Below, one piece after another: positions 11,301 to 21,694 of a stretch of 27,423 nucleotides of DNA. The first letter of the stretch is position 1. Each line of letters begins with the position of its first letter. Both the position numbers and the translations under genes were made by a program. The notes below the pieces were generated by a model. That model saw only the letters and a program-made list of their open reading frames with translations. It was not told the DNA's origin and made no database searches. The stretch lies in contig CAJVPJ010000353.1 of assembly GCA_910592205.1 (NCBI GenBank), positions 1 through 27,423 on the forward strand, written 5' to 3'. This DNA is from Paraglomus occultum (lineage: Eukaryota; Glomeromycota; Glomeromycetes; Paraglomerales; Paraglomeraceae).

Positions 11301-12331
11301 CTCCGCATTCACCAACCATGGCGTCACCGGGGAAAAACGTGAGCGAACACCGACGGCACGGGTCAACTCCCATGGGTCCAAAAAGGGAAGCGTCTGGTCA
11401 TTTTTCGAATCGAATTTCGAATATGCTGTCCAGAGCCACCTCTGTGTCAGAAGCCGATTATAAGCGGCATAGACAGCGTCACTCTGTTAGTAATCAAAGA
11501 ACTGGTGTGTCTACAAAGATTAACAGTACCAAGGCTCCGGTAGGTCAATTACCACAAGTAATTGAACCGACACTGTTTGCGTCTCCTGGTGATAAACCTG
11601 CCAGTGCTACATCTAGTCGTTCATCTCATCATCGGAGTACTTCGTCGAGCGGTACTCAGATGCTGAAAAAGTTTGCTTCCGGTAGTCCAATCGAGCCATC
11701 TAGACCCGAAGTTGATTTTACTTTTCCCCCTTCCAGTTCTGCTCATTCATCTTTACCTGATGGCACGGCCGATTCGTACATTCGCCCCGTTTTTCTCAAG
11801 GGGCTTTTTAGTGTGGCCACTACCTCTACCAAACCGCCATCTGTTATTCGTCAAGATTTAATCCGTGTTTTAGACCGTATTGGTGTCAAATGGCGTGAAG
11901 GGCGGGGCGGGTTCGAATGCGTACATATACCGAGCATAGATTTAAAGACTGCTGTTGGTAGCAATCAAGCGCATGGCGGGAGAAACGGTCACTCTTCAGC
12001 CGCCAATAATCATGTTCACTCTAGTCGACATGATCGTCGGGGAAGTCAAACGTCCTATAAAGACAGTTATGCACAAGGACAAAATCTCCATTTCTCACCA
12101 GACGGTGAAGTACGTTTGGCTTTACCCTCTCGACAAGGGAACGAGGAGGCTAATAGTGGTAGTGGCGGGGCCACTGCTAATGTTACTGAGCTTGTTGTGA
12201 GATTTGAGATTTTCATTGTGAAAGTGCCTTTATTGCTTGGCGTGCATGGCTTACAATTCCGGCGCGTTGCGGGTGATCCGTGGCAATATAAGAATATGTG
12301 TTCAAAAATACTTGGCGAACTGAAGTTATGA
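8377..12331 (+). CDS. KIN1: KIN1/MARK/PAR-1-type Ser/Thr kinase with KA1 domain (5 exons, 1170 aa)
   Basis: Exons: 8377-9351, 9481-9775, 9864-9896, 9983-10285, 10425-12331. All joins keep frame and rebuild a full kinase. Residues 1-165 look disordered; about 166-258 are Gln-rich. The kinase domain is about 300-564: Gly loop G-A-G-S-M-G-K-V; lysine in L-A-V-K (K329); H-R-D 433-435 then L-K-I-E-N; D-F-G 453-455; activation loop L-S-T-F-C-G with T468 at the position phosphorylated by upstream LKB1-type kinases in this family; A-P-E 477-479. A Ser-rich linker follows. The last ~48 residues match a KA1 domain ([14 protein letters not shown]), which binds acidic membrane lipids and autoinhibits. 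The insert after K329 containing [15 protein letters not shown] fits fungal Kin1/Kin2, which act in polarity, exocytosis and septation. The length is near that of yeast Kin1. All catalytic residues are present, so it should be active. The orthologue call rests on domain order and motifs. Confidence 0.93.
8878..9150 (+). repeat. CAR (poly-Gln) tract with a 60-bp tandem duplication
   Basis: Within kinase exon 1, CAA/CAG codons encode about 90 residues dominated by Gln with scattered Leu, Lys, His and Arg. Bases 9001-9060 and 9061-9120 are tandem 60-bp copies differing at three positions, so the tract grew at least once by segmental duplication. The mixed CAA/CAG use argues against recent single-codon slippage across the whole tract. 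Confidence 0.9.
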
Positions 12332-13354
12332 CAAGACGCAAAAGTTTAGCTTATCTTTGTGTGTTATTACTAGTTACTGGTTAATCGTATACTCAACACT
12401 ATAGAATGTTTCGGGGAAATTGGCCTTTGGCATTGAAATTATTTATAGTTATGATTATGCTATCCTACTATTTTTGTATTCTCCCAAAACGCCTTGGAAT
12501 TATTACTGTATATGTTTTTCCCTTCTGGTTGTAGATATGTTCTTTTTTTTTCTTAGTAACCTTCTCTTTTTCATACTGTCGCGTAACGAGAACTGGAAAG
12601 TATAATTTCGTATGGAATCATACGCGTCTGTGATATTATTATGTTATAAATAAATATGTATAAACCCTGGTATCAATTACTTGGATATATATATAAACAG
12701 CATGTTTCCCTTATAGTAAAGGCTTTTAGGATGTTAACCAATTATATGTAATCAAAACTGTATGATATGCTAAAATAAAAAGGATTGCGATTGAAACACA
12801 AATCAAATCTCACACTCATTAAAGCAGACATATTTCTGTGGCATCCCCACATAATCGTTACCGAAGCATTTCTTTTTCTCAGTATTGTGAGAGTGACTAA
12901 CATTACATTTCAGCAAACGAGGGATTGTTCAGCGTGATCATAATTCGACAAGATGAAAAACCTTTTGATATGAATGGAGTAATAAACGAACAAGAATGTC
13001 AACGTCAAGGGTAATAAATATTTCAGTAACAGTAGTGATCAGCATGTCAATCACATATTACTCTCACATGTTGAGCATTGCATTCTAGTAAGGCTCAATG
13101 CGTATGATGGACAAATCATTGAAACATGCATTCTCAGTAATAGGAGCTCGTTCTAGCAAAGACAAGGTATGCACGTTCTCATGTTTGCGTGTTATAACTC
13201 GTATTTGCTTGATGGAGATTAAAGCAAGTCACGATTAAAAATCAATTTCAGGTTATTTCTAGAATGAAGGAAATTGCAAGAAAACACGTCCTTGGCATTA
13301 TTATTACGATCAAATGTTATAGAAAGAAAAAAACAACCAGTTTTACAGCCCACA
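12332..13354. other. Kinase 3' UTR and spacer
   Basis: An AATAAA at 12649-12654, about 320 bp after the kinase stop, is a plausible polyadenylation signal. The rest is AT-rich and shows no supported gene. The ORF at 12420-12605 is hydrophobic, short and lies in the probable 3' UTR. Confidence 0.5.
12649..12654 (+). promoter_or_regulatory. Candidate polyadenylation signal, KIN1-type gene
   Basis: AATAAA about 320 bp downstream of the kinase stop in AT-rich sequence. Such hexamers are frequent by chance here, so support is weak. Confidence 0.3.
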
Positions 13355-13979
13355 TCATGCATAATCGTCATCTGGTGAATGATAGCACTCGAGCAAAGCG
13401 ATCAACGGATAATGTTTAAGGAAGAAGGAATTACTTGTTATAACCGAGCTGTTCAAGAATGGACCAAACCAGTTTATCTTGCAAGATGGTAACCCCCCCT
13501 CCCCCCGTTTCGAGAAAGTCCTCCAGGCACGCCAATGCTTACCAGGAACACGTTGAATAAGCTCATAATTTATCAAAAGCTGGAATGTGAAATTGCAACG
13601 GCAGAAAGTAAACACAAAAGATCTCGCGTCTCTGCAAGTGAAGCACCATGCGACCTTCCAACCGAAGTAATGAATTGTCGTTTCTCCAATCAAAACCGAA
13701 GAAAGCTTGATGGTTTGAAAGGACCGCATCTTTGGGTTATTACAACTGTAAACAGTGAGTCCTTTTGACTCAAGCGCACTCGACATCAAAGAAACACAAT
13801 TCTGCGAAAACAGGGAATACTCTGTTATCAAATTGATCAACGGCAGAACGATCGCTGCTATTAAAGGTTGCATAACACCGTTTAGGTTAACGTTTTCCAT
13901 TTACGCGCGCAACTTTAATCTAAACTTTGGATGTACAAAGCTAATAAACTTGCCTAATGCGCCCAGAAAGTCTGGCTAG
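13355..13979. other. Possible gene; open frames overlap on both strands
   Basis: On the minus strand an open frame of 181 codons spans 13355-13900. On the plus strand two frames, 13535-13768 and 13755-13979, meet at a GTGAGT near 13753 and together give about 150 residues. The plus-strand peptides have a more protein-like composition (K-L-E-C-E-I-A-T-A-E-S-K-H-K-R-S-R, then R-E-Y-S-V-I-K-L-I-N-G-R-T). The minus-strand product is rich in Cys, Phe, Trp and Ser, as antisense readings often are. I recognise no domain on either strand. Joining the plus frames needs a frameshift or an intron shorter than about 25 bp, so a broken gene is possible. Neither strand is established. Confidence 0.25.
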
Positions 13980-15139
13980 TTTATCGTGGATTCGAACCTA
14001 CTCTCGAGAGACGTTATCAAGGTACCGAATTCTAATAATTTGATAGTCTTTTCGTAAAGCCGCTTCCTGCGATGCGATCGCTACCTATGGGAAACTTAAT
14101 GATAAAATTGTCTTGTGAACCAACCTGCTATATCATTGCTCGCGCGTGGGATACTTTATCCGTTTCTTGAGCTAGTAGATATAGGTTATCCGTCAAATAG
14201 CCACCATAATAAGCGTCTTGTAATTTAATCTGATGCCTTCGTATGCGACCGGTAAAATCTCTTTCCAATGAATTGAATCGAATCTTATGATTTTAGTTGG
14301 CCTTCTCCAAGTGTGGGTTACTTGTAGACTTGCAATGTTGTGTGCACGGAAAGGATCGTGTGGGCAGAAAAAGTCCTTGGTTTAATTAAGTAATCGATCA
14401 CCCTAGAGTGTGACATATCGTGACTATTGAAACTATTTGTTATTCGCGAACATCCTTGCATGCCTCTATAAGATCACCCTCTCGTTGCATATTCGTGACA
14501 CAACATATAAATTTTTTTGGTCCTGCCACCACATTTCGCATTCATTCTCTCCCTTCGCTTACAACGCGCCATAAATTCTTCGACTCTTTGATTAAGATTT
14601 CCTCAATAATAAATATCGTGATAAACTATAATCTAATACATAATTTATTGAAACGTTAGCTGGATATCCACAACTGGTGAGAGGGGCATCCATGTCATTC
14701 GGAACAGGCATAGGAAAACCTATATTGTATCCGTATACGCAATATGTCTGGCTTATCTTCTATGTTATTTAACTTATCAAGTACTCGTTTCGCTTATTTT
14801 CATACAAAAAGCTTTCAGATGACTACTCAAGAAAAAGGTTTGTCACAATGTAAATTAATTATCAAAATGATTTGTTCTAAATATTTACCGATCACACATA
14901 CAACACGTGACATCGAAATCTACACGCGTCGTTATGTCAATCTTGTGGTGCATGAATAGACTATGAAGACACGCATATCATATAAATTTTGTACACCGTA
15001 ACTTCTATCTCTCTTTATTTCTAAACGAGACGCTGCCATTCTCACTTTTTTTGTGTTTCTTGTCAGCCATTAATTTTTGGCTTCCCAAACATTTACTAAC
15101 AAACACTTTTTGTCTGCTTAAGGGTCAACTTCAAGTTAC
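13980..15139. other. Spacer upstream of the first ENINPD gene
   Basis: No convincing gene. ORFs 14420-14659 and 14744-14959 (plus) are short, AT-rich and unrecognised. The last 100 bp before 15140 are pyrimidine-rich and presumably contain the promoter and leader of the next gene; a TTAAG at about 15118-15122 could be a 3' splice site for an upstream non-coding exon. Confidence 0.4.
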
Positions 15140-15691
15140 ATGTCTTCACAATTTCGTATGTCTGCCTATGCGACTCAACTGTCGGGAAAGTCTATGAGTG
15201 AATGGTTGAAGGATTTGAAAGAAACAAATTTTGATGTGTATTCCAATGTGATTGAACAAATCGAGAATATAAACCCAGATTTATTCGAAAAGGATATCTT
15301 ACTGGGTAAAAAGAAAAGCACGAAGAGCAAGCCTAAGAAACTGTTAATAAAGAAGAACGCGATTTGCTGGAAAAGGAAGAAAAGTACATCAAGACGCGTT
15401 GGAGTTAAAGAGTCGTCAGATATGCACGTCAAGAATACCGTCGATTCTTCATCGTCCCTTTCAACCTCTCCTTCCTCTCCACCCGCACCATCTCCATCTC
15501 CGCCTCCACCTCGTCCAACATCTCCATCTTCTTCATCTCCGTCATCATCTTCCTCTTCATCTCCTCCACTATCGTCACCATCATTACCATCACCGACTCA
15601 TACTACGGCAACTTCAAAGAGAAGAAAAGCGACACGTAATGTTGACAACACAAAGAGACATCAAACCGTCACAAAGTCATTCGTACGCTAG
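15140..15691 (+). CDS. ENINPD-family protein 1, basic Ser/Pro-rich tail (183 aa)
   Basis: Single open frame from ATG 15140 to TAG 15689-15691. Residues 5-51 form the only conserved part, with S-x-W-L, a Leu three residues further on, then Y, then I-E-N-I-N-P-D-L-F. Nineteen of 47 positions are identical, without gaps, to residues 6-52 of the gene at 18289. Residues about 57-90 are Lys/Arg-rich and could be a nuclear localisation signal. Residues about 100-155 are almost pure Ser and Pro, encoded by a TCN/CCN pyrimidine tract, and probably disordered. The C-terminus is basic again. The conserved segment looks helical and may be a small protein-binding module. I do not recognise the family and assign no function. 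An AATAAA at 15709-15714 lies very close to the stop. Confidence 0.65.
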   Translation: MSSQFRMSAYATQLSGKSMSEWLKDLKETNFDVYSNVIEQIENINPDLFEKDILLGKKKSTKSKPKKLLIKKNAICWKRKKSTSRRVGVKESSDMHVKNTVDSSSSLSTSPSSPPAPSPSPPPPRPTSPSSSSPSSSSSSSPPLSSPSLPSPTHTTATSKRRKATRNVDNTKRHQTVTKSFVR

Positions 15692-18288
15692 AGCTAATTA
15701 ACAATTTGAATAAAAGTAAAGTATCTGTGCATGTTGTATTGGAATCAGCTGGTTTATTCAAAGGGACAGTTTTCTTCCTTCAGTTGTGCTAGATTCGATA
15801 TACACGAAATACAACTTTGTATTTAAATTTCGATTGACTGATGGCGACTTTGATAGAGCGCTGATTTATTTGGTGCTCATTTAGCTTCGAATTAGACTGT
15901 GTGTAGAATTTATGACGCCGGTGCGATGAATAGTAAAATAGCAGATAAAAAATAATTAATGAAAATAATAAATCAAAACAAGAAACTGTTTTCCTCAAAC
16001 ATAAGAAAGGATAGCATAACTTTTAATAATGGAATTATCTTTGGTTTCTTCTACTCTGTTTTCTTTTATGCTTTGACTGCTTTTTCTGACTTATCTGAGT
16101 TTCTAAATATTCATCTAAACACTTTTTTTTCTTCGTTTTTGCAATGGAACAAAACGCACAAAAATAAACCAGAAATTATGACGCAAATTAAAAAAATACT
16201 CCTCATTGGCAGGTCAGGGCGAGTATATAAGATTTAGGTAAATACGAATTCTGATCTGCACGTGTTGCACCTCTTACAGTCGAACACGCGTATTTCTTCT
16301 CTATTGCTATTGAACATCCGGCAAGCTACAAAGAATGAGCATAATAATAAGCCAGTTGTCACTTAAAGCCGACATTTTAGCTGGCGGAATTGGTCGCTAA
16401 GAGGTTTCACTCGAACGACAAGACGCTGGCCAATCTTGCATGCTGTCTCTTCTCATGATCTCCCAGTTAACTCGGCCCACATGTCATGTTTGTGCGGACT
16501 ATAACAATAAACTTTCCTTCAGTTTTGGTCGTTATTTGTCGACACTTTGCTATTTGAACATCGCAGACTGGAATGGTGCATTGTGCGGATCTTGGTAAGA
16601 TCAACATTGAGAAATGCTATTATTCATAAGAAGAAAAGCTTTACTCTACATGCTAATGCTTTAGTCCTCGTTGGACCTAGACATACAGTACGTAGAGTAT
16701 TATGAGCAAACGGACAGACAGTAAATTGGGATTTACAGAATGAGTATTAAATGCTAATGGGAAAGACGAAGAAGACGCTATGAACGATTTTATCGTAAGT
16801 AGTAAGAATCAATTTTATTATGCTCGCTCCCCTATTTCACGCTCACCGAATCCACATCCGCTCCCTGCTTGAACCATGCAATTCCCTCGATTGATTTGCA
16901 TATAAAGATGTTGGAGGCTTGGATATCGTCCAGCGTTTTGATGAACCTCAAATTTCCAGCATCACGATTAAATTCGACGGAAATAACCTATGATTATTCT
17001 GTATGTGTATTAACATATTGATGTTATGTAATGTGCAATCAGGTAATGCCAAGGATGGCGAGAGAAATTGCCAAAGCAAGCTAGTTTTTGGCCAATAAAG
17101 ATCACGAATAGCCAAAATTATCGAACCACCCGCCCTGATGCCGTTCCCAATCGTCAAACCTCGCGTTTTGCACGTCTGCTTAGGATAGGATGCCGAATCA
17201 ATTTTACGTCTGAAAAGTGAATTTCTGATACTATGAAAAGTTTTGGCAACAAACACAATCAATTTGCGATCTCGACTCGCTCCCAATATAAGAAAATCTA
17301 ATCGGGAGGTCAATATATCACGCCTAAAGGATTTTATGTATTGTTATTACCATTACGAAAAATGTCTCTGGAGAGGGGGATGATGCGTTGAGCAGTATCA
17401 TCCAAGTATAACAGTAATAACAATGATAACAATACCATTTGACCTTTCCTCTCAGTCTAACCCAGATTAGTCGTGATATTCCCGTCATGATTCTTTCCTT
17501 GAATCCTCTTTTAAAGATGGAGGTTGAAGCATTGGGGAAGTAATGTCATATGTATTCCAGATAACCTTTTTCGTATTTCAATTTCTTGAATTGGACCTGT
17601 TTTATAGCATGGATCAGCATATAATTACTTTAACGTTTAATGGGTGGCACGCGTTTGACAATTTAAGCGAGTATCATCCCATTATGTCTTCATCGGGTGG
17701 TACTGTTAAACTCAACTAGACAGGAGATATAATAACAACAAGATTGATTTCTGATAATTGTATTTAGGCACATACATAAACGGAGATTATAACAATGGTT
17801 ATTATTTCTCGCACAATCTGTTATTATCCATCAAAATGAATAACATATGCCTTCTTCGCAACGTCGAAATTGTTACCCAACTGTTAATAAAATGGTATGC
17901 TTGCTCATTCATCCTCTTTTCTTCTTCACTATTCAGATATAAAAGACATGTTCAAATAGTATCTAATAAATAGCATTAACATTCTCTTCAAAATCACTCG
18001 TCAATCACGTATTCGTGTGTAACATCTCCTCACGACATCTGGTCGCGTCATTCATCATTCTGACACCTTCCCCTTCCTCTCCTTCCCCTCTCTTCTTTTC
18101 ACGTACCGCTGTAACGACTGTGCACGTACATTAATTTCAGTATTATTTAACTTTAACTACAAGGGATTTAATATACGTGCATGACTTTCATATAACTACA
18201 TAATTCCATTCATTCTTCATGTTCCGCTGGACGTACGCGTTTACATATTAATACACCTTCACACATACAACATACATATTGTTAGTCA
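15692..18288. other. Spacer between the two ENINPD genes
   Basis: AT-rich and mostly featureless. ORFs 15959-16237 and 17758-17973 (plus) and 16948-17313 (minus, 121 codons, Ile/Leu/Arg-rich) are unrecognised and probably chance. From about 18061 the plus strand is strongly pyrimidine-rich up to the next start codon, as in other promoter or leader regions of this window. Confidence 0.45.
15709..15714 (+). promoter_or_regulatory. Candidate polyadenylation signal, ENINPD gene 1
   Basis: AATAAA begins 18 bp after the stop codon of the gene at 15140. Sequence match and position only. Confidence 0.35.
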
Positions 18289-19089
18289 ATGCCTCTCTCT
18301 CCATTCGCCCTCTCTGCCCACAAGCTCCCTCTCTTCGGATCTTCACTCTCAGCCTGGTTGACCACTCTACGAGCCACTCAACCATCCTTATACGAACACG
18401 CCCGACAACACGTGGAGAATATCAATCCTGATTGGTTTAATGAGAGATCGGGAGAACGGATGAGAAAGAGTAAGGGTAAGGAAACGGAACAGAGAGGAGG
18501 CTGTAGAATAAGAACAGAAGATAATGAAATAGAATTAGAGAATGAACTTGAGTTTAGTGAAGATAAGTCGGATGATTCATGTGACCGAAATGCACGGAAG
18601 AAAAAATCAATGGATCGAGAAGAGTTTAAGCGAAAAAAGACTATTCAAAATAAAAATAGTCAATCTGCAAAAAATCAAAGTAGAATAAACCGAAGCACAA
18701 TTAGCGCTACCATCGGCCGCTCTTCATCTTCTATATCTTTCGGCCTCATTCGCAAATCTTTTCCACTGCTCGATCGAACCAACATCTCCCACCTCTCCCG
18801 CTGTTCAAGAGTCATCAGACAAACACAGCGAGTGGATTATTATGATGTTTCTATATTATGTTCAGCGCGATCACGTGTTAGAGCTAATAGAAATGTTGGT
18901 ATGGATAAGCGGAAGAGGGTGATAAGATGTCGTAAAGACGGGAATATAAAGAATCGTTCTCCAAAAGTCGACAGACTGCGGATAGTTGGCGTTGGGAAGA
19001 AGGAGAATGGAAGAAAGAGAGCGAACAGTGGTTGCAAGGAAAATGAAGATGTTGGTAAGGAGAAAGAGAGAGATGGTGAGAAAAAGTAA
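18289..19089 (+). CDS. ENINPD-family protein 2, long basic tail (266 aa)
   Basis: Open frame from ATG 18289 to TAA 19087-19089. Residues 6-52 align without gaps to residues 5-51 of the gene at 15140, sharing F, S-A, L, G, S, S, W-L, L, T, Y and E-N-I-N-P-D-x-F. After residue 55 the protein is strongly charged: basic, then acidic (about 80-105, E-I-E-L-E-N-E-L-E), then long Lys/Arg-rich stretches with several possible nuclear localisation signals. The tail shares nothing obvious with paralogue 1. Same strand, 2.6 kb apart, so a local duplication is likely. The stop codon lies inside a consensus donor: GTAAGT starts at 19086, so the gene may continue in another exon, for example from 19348 after TTTCAG. 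Function unknown; a nuclear or nucleic-acid-associated role is a guess from composition. Confidence 0.65.
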   Translation: MPLSPFALSAHKLPLFGSSLSAWLTTLRATQPSLYEHARQHVENINPDWFNERSGERMRKSKGKETEQRGGCRIRTEDNEIELENELEFSEDKSDDSCDRNARKKKSMDREEFKRKKTIQNKNSQSAKNQSRINRSTISATIGRSSSSISFGLIRKSFPLLDRTNISHLSRCSRVIRQTQRVDYYDVSILCSARSRVRANRNVGMDKRKRVIRCRKDGNIKNRSPKVDRLRIVGVGKKENGRKRANSGCKENEDVGKEKERDGEKK

Positions 19090-20082
19090 GTCCACATTAT
19101 GTGTATCCTAAAATTAACCTTTTATTTCATCAAGTGACATATTGGGATAGTGACTATGGTAATTGACAAAGCTATTTATTTGGTAGGCAGAAGAAGTAGT
19201 ATTGACAAGGATACCCAAAATAGCTAGTGCCAAAGTAATCGTATGTCAAATGCCATACTCTGTATAATCTACAAATAGACATGGTTAAAACATACTGCAA
19301 ACAAACAAACAAACAAACAAACAACATTTGTATTACATGAATTTCAGAGTTCAGAAAGAATACAAGACCGCGATTGTACTACAAATGATCTTTTGTTTTG
19401 AATACATGTTGCATGTCTTTTGGAAGCAGGAACAATTTAAGATATTTATCCAACGGCTAAACTTTCATTATATTTTCCACAAGGGTTTGGCTATTTTCCC
19501 TCTTATATACATGTTCTACGACTTGCCATGATTCGGACATTTGGTTTTAGGATTGTACTCGTGAATAGTCCTAATATTCGGCGCGCGTAAAGAGTTTCTA
19601 ATACACGTGATCTACAATTACACGTGTTTGCTTACTAAGTAAGATAAGTCACACATAGTTCAGTTAAATTAGCATGGCAGTTTAAACGTGGAATAAGGAT
19701 ATTGTTGATTTCATCGTCAACTTGGGATTATTAATATTCTTTGTAATTCCCAGATCAAATCACACCCAACGTGTTTACCAATGTATGGAAAGCGGGATCA
19801 AAAATTGATTTAGTCAATTTAATCACAAAATCACCTTTTTCCTTAATGGAAGATTTCGCAAAAATTGATGTTACTTTATACCAAAGTCAACGGTGTCTGG
19901 GATAATAGCATTGATGTTTATTCGCAAGCGCAAATTGATAGAAAACTAAATATCTAATTCCTTGATCTTTCAATAATTGTACTAAACGGCTTTTACAGGT
20001 ATTTTTTTTAAAAAAAAACGGTTCTTGTTGCAAATTGCTAGTTCAATCATCACGTTATAGATAATGGTCGTAATTATTGCTT
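19090..20082. other. Spacer between convergent genes
   Basis: Holds a CAAA microsatellite and the ORF 19328-19531, which may be a spliced 3' exon of the gene at 18289 (see findings). A TTTATT at 19917-19922 could be the polyadenylation signal of the minus-strand dehydrogenase. Nothing else is recognised. Confidence 0.45.
19298..19324. repeat. (CAAA)n microsatellite
   Basis: Six uninterrupted CAAA units plus a partial unit. Confidence 0.9.
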
Positions 20083-21024
20083 CTAACCTTTAAGCATCTT
20101 TCGTGACACTTTATGTATAAGAAGGGCCGCCAGTTCGGGAAATGATGCCTCCAGAAGTCTAATGAGTTTCCCCTTTCCGGTAAGCACAACTTCTTTTGTG
20201 CCATTGCAAGTAGCTTCAAACATGATACGCGCACACTCCTCCGACGTCATAGCACCTCGCATATTTAAATCAAAAGGACGATCGCCCAATCTTGTCTTAT
20301 TTATGGAAGTTACTACAGCGCCAGGGTAGATAATAGTTATATGAATGTCTTGATCCCATAAATCAGCCCGTAACGCTTCATAAAACCCTCTGACCGCAAA
20401 TTTGGATGCCGAATACCCAGTTCGGTAAGGACCACCCGCAATCCCCGCAAGAGAACTGTTAACGACTATTCTCGACTTTGGTGCTCTCTTCAACAACGGT
20501 AATGCATGAAAAGTAACGTTCACGCATCCCATATAGTTCACATCCATCAACCTCTTGATGACATCCAAGTTCTGTAGAGAATCAAAAGTCTGTCCCATGC
20601 TCACGCCCGCATTCAATACCAAACAATCCAGTTTACCGTATCTCTCTTCTGTTTTCTTTATCAGATTTTCCACATCCGCCTCAGAAGTAACGTCCGTTGT
20701 TACGACAAGCACATCTTTTGCGCCCAGTTCAGTACATCTTTCGGCAACGCGATCCAATTCATCCTTTCGACGAGCGGCCAGAATCACGGATGATCCAGCA
20801 TGGGAAAACGTATATGCAAGTGATTCGCCTATTCCACTCGAAGCTCCGGTTATAAGGATCACCTTATCTTCAGGACGCCACGGTTTTGCGGCAGCTTCAC
20901 GTGCTTTACGGGCAACAAAGTTGGCGATACACAATATTGGAGATAGTAAGGTTACTGCGAATAATGACAAGTCAGTGGACACGGCCATGATTGCGAAAAT
21001 GATAAAAACAACGGGGTTTAACAT
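20083..21024 (-). CDS. Membrane-anchored short-chain dehydrogenase/reductase (313 aa)
   Basis: A single uninterrupted frame from ATG (21022-21024) to TAG (20083-20085). Residues about 5-35 are hydrophobic and probably anchor the protein in the ER membrane or lipid-droplet surface, as in DHRS7 and 11-beta-HSD1-like enzymes. The Rossmann fold follows: T-G-A-S-S-G-I-G at 59-66 (cofactor loop), A-A-R-R at 83-86 suggesting NADP(H) preference, D-V-T at 111-113, N-A-G at 138-140, Asn at 163, catalytic Ser 191 in V-N-S-S, and Y-S-A-S-K at 204-208. The Ser-Tyr spacing of 13 and the P-G at 234-235 are typical of classical SDRs. All catalytic residues are present, so the enzyme should be active, probably on a sterol, retinoid or long-chain substrate; the substrate cannot be read from sequence. 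The first Met gives the full anchor; Met 13 is an alternative start. Confidence 0.93.
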   Translation of the reverse strand: MLNPVVFIIFAIMAVSTDLSLFAVTLLSPILCIANFVARKAREAAAKPWRPEDKVILITGASSGIGESLAYTFSHAGSSVILAARRKDELDRVAERCTELGAKDVLVVTTDVTSEADVENLIKKTEERYGKLDCLVLNAGVSMGQTFDSLQNLDVIKRLMDVNYMGCVNVTFHALPLLKRAPKSRIVVNSSLAGIAGGPYRTGYSASKFAVRGFYEALRADLWDQDIHITIIYPGAVVTSINKTRLGDRPFDLNMRGAMTSEECARIMFEATCNGTKEVVLTGKGKLIRLLEASFPELAALLIHKVSRKMLKG

Positions 21025-21694
21025 GGAGTTATGTGCCTATGGAAGTAGTATAACAGTATGAGAGAGGCGAGGCAAGACAAGGTGAGATACGGGGAATATT
21101 TAAATGGGAGACAGTGAAAGGTCGATAAAACGGACCTTTTTCTTCTGAGCGGAATTTTACGGCGGACTTTTTATATTAAACAATGGATTTCGTGTAACGA
21201 AGTTCCGTTATTCCGCACCGAAGCCGTTATTATAATAATATTAATTAAGATTAAGATTTGATCGTCTTTTTGTGAAGCGCTTAAAGAATCCGGTATATAA
21301 CTTGCAATAACGATATGTAATAATAATAGAACGAAAACGATAGTACTAGTCTAGTCCCGTTATGTTTGATTATTCGGCGTTTGTCTGTAGACCAATCATC
21401 TCTTTTAATGTGGGCGCTTAGTGCACGGGTTAGCTCGGCAAAATTCGCGACACACTTTATGTCAACAACGTGTAATATTTACCCTTCACATCCTCGCACG
21501 TGGTATCTGGAGGGTATGCATACTATTTTAGTAGCGCATGATTTTGATTTAACGATAATAATACAAGTAGGCCGATTGATCGTCTGGGACAAAGCAACAC
21601 AGAAGTGCTCCGCTCCATCGGCCGACTTCGTTAATGTCGGAGTATCGTTGATGCTGTTACAAAAAAAAACCTTGTTATCGTTATAAATCCATCC
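21025..21694. other. Dehydrogenase promoter region; unrecognised ORF 21366-21686
   Basis: Upstream region of the minus-strand dehydrogenase. It contains two CGGAC(C)TTT motifs at about 21131 and 21164 that recur in the triple repeat at 21695. A 106-codon plus-strand frame at 21366-21686 has no recognised domain and is more likely chance than a gene. Confidence 0.35.
21095..21105 (-). promoter_or_regulatory. TATA-like element upstream of the dehydrogenase
   Basis: AATATTTAAAT lies about 70-80 bp upstream of the dehydrogenase start codon on the minus strand, in otherwise GC-richer sequence. Position and composition fit a core promoter; there is no transcript evidence. Confidence 0.3.

Noticed and set aside
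11883-12200. Second plus-strand frame within the kinase linker
   Set aside because: Out-of-frame shadow of exon 5, whose frame continues to the KA1 domain.
13985-14010. tRNA-like GGTTCGAATCC on the minus strand
   Set aside because: The flanking bases do not form the five-pair T stem, and no acceptor, D or anticodon arms could be placed.
18840-19097. Minus-strand Phe/Leu/Ser-rich frames
   Set aside because: Antisense of Lys/Glu/Arg-rich GA sequence in the ENINPD gene 2 tail; the composition is a by-product.
20555-21061. A 168-codon plus-strand frame opposite the dehydrogenase
   Set aside because: The minus strand has every classical SDR motif; the plus frame is its Ser/Thr-rich shadow.
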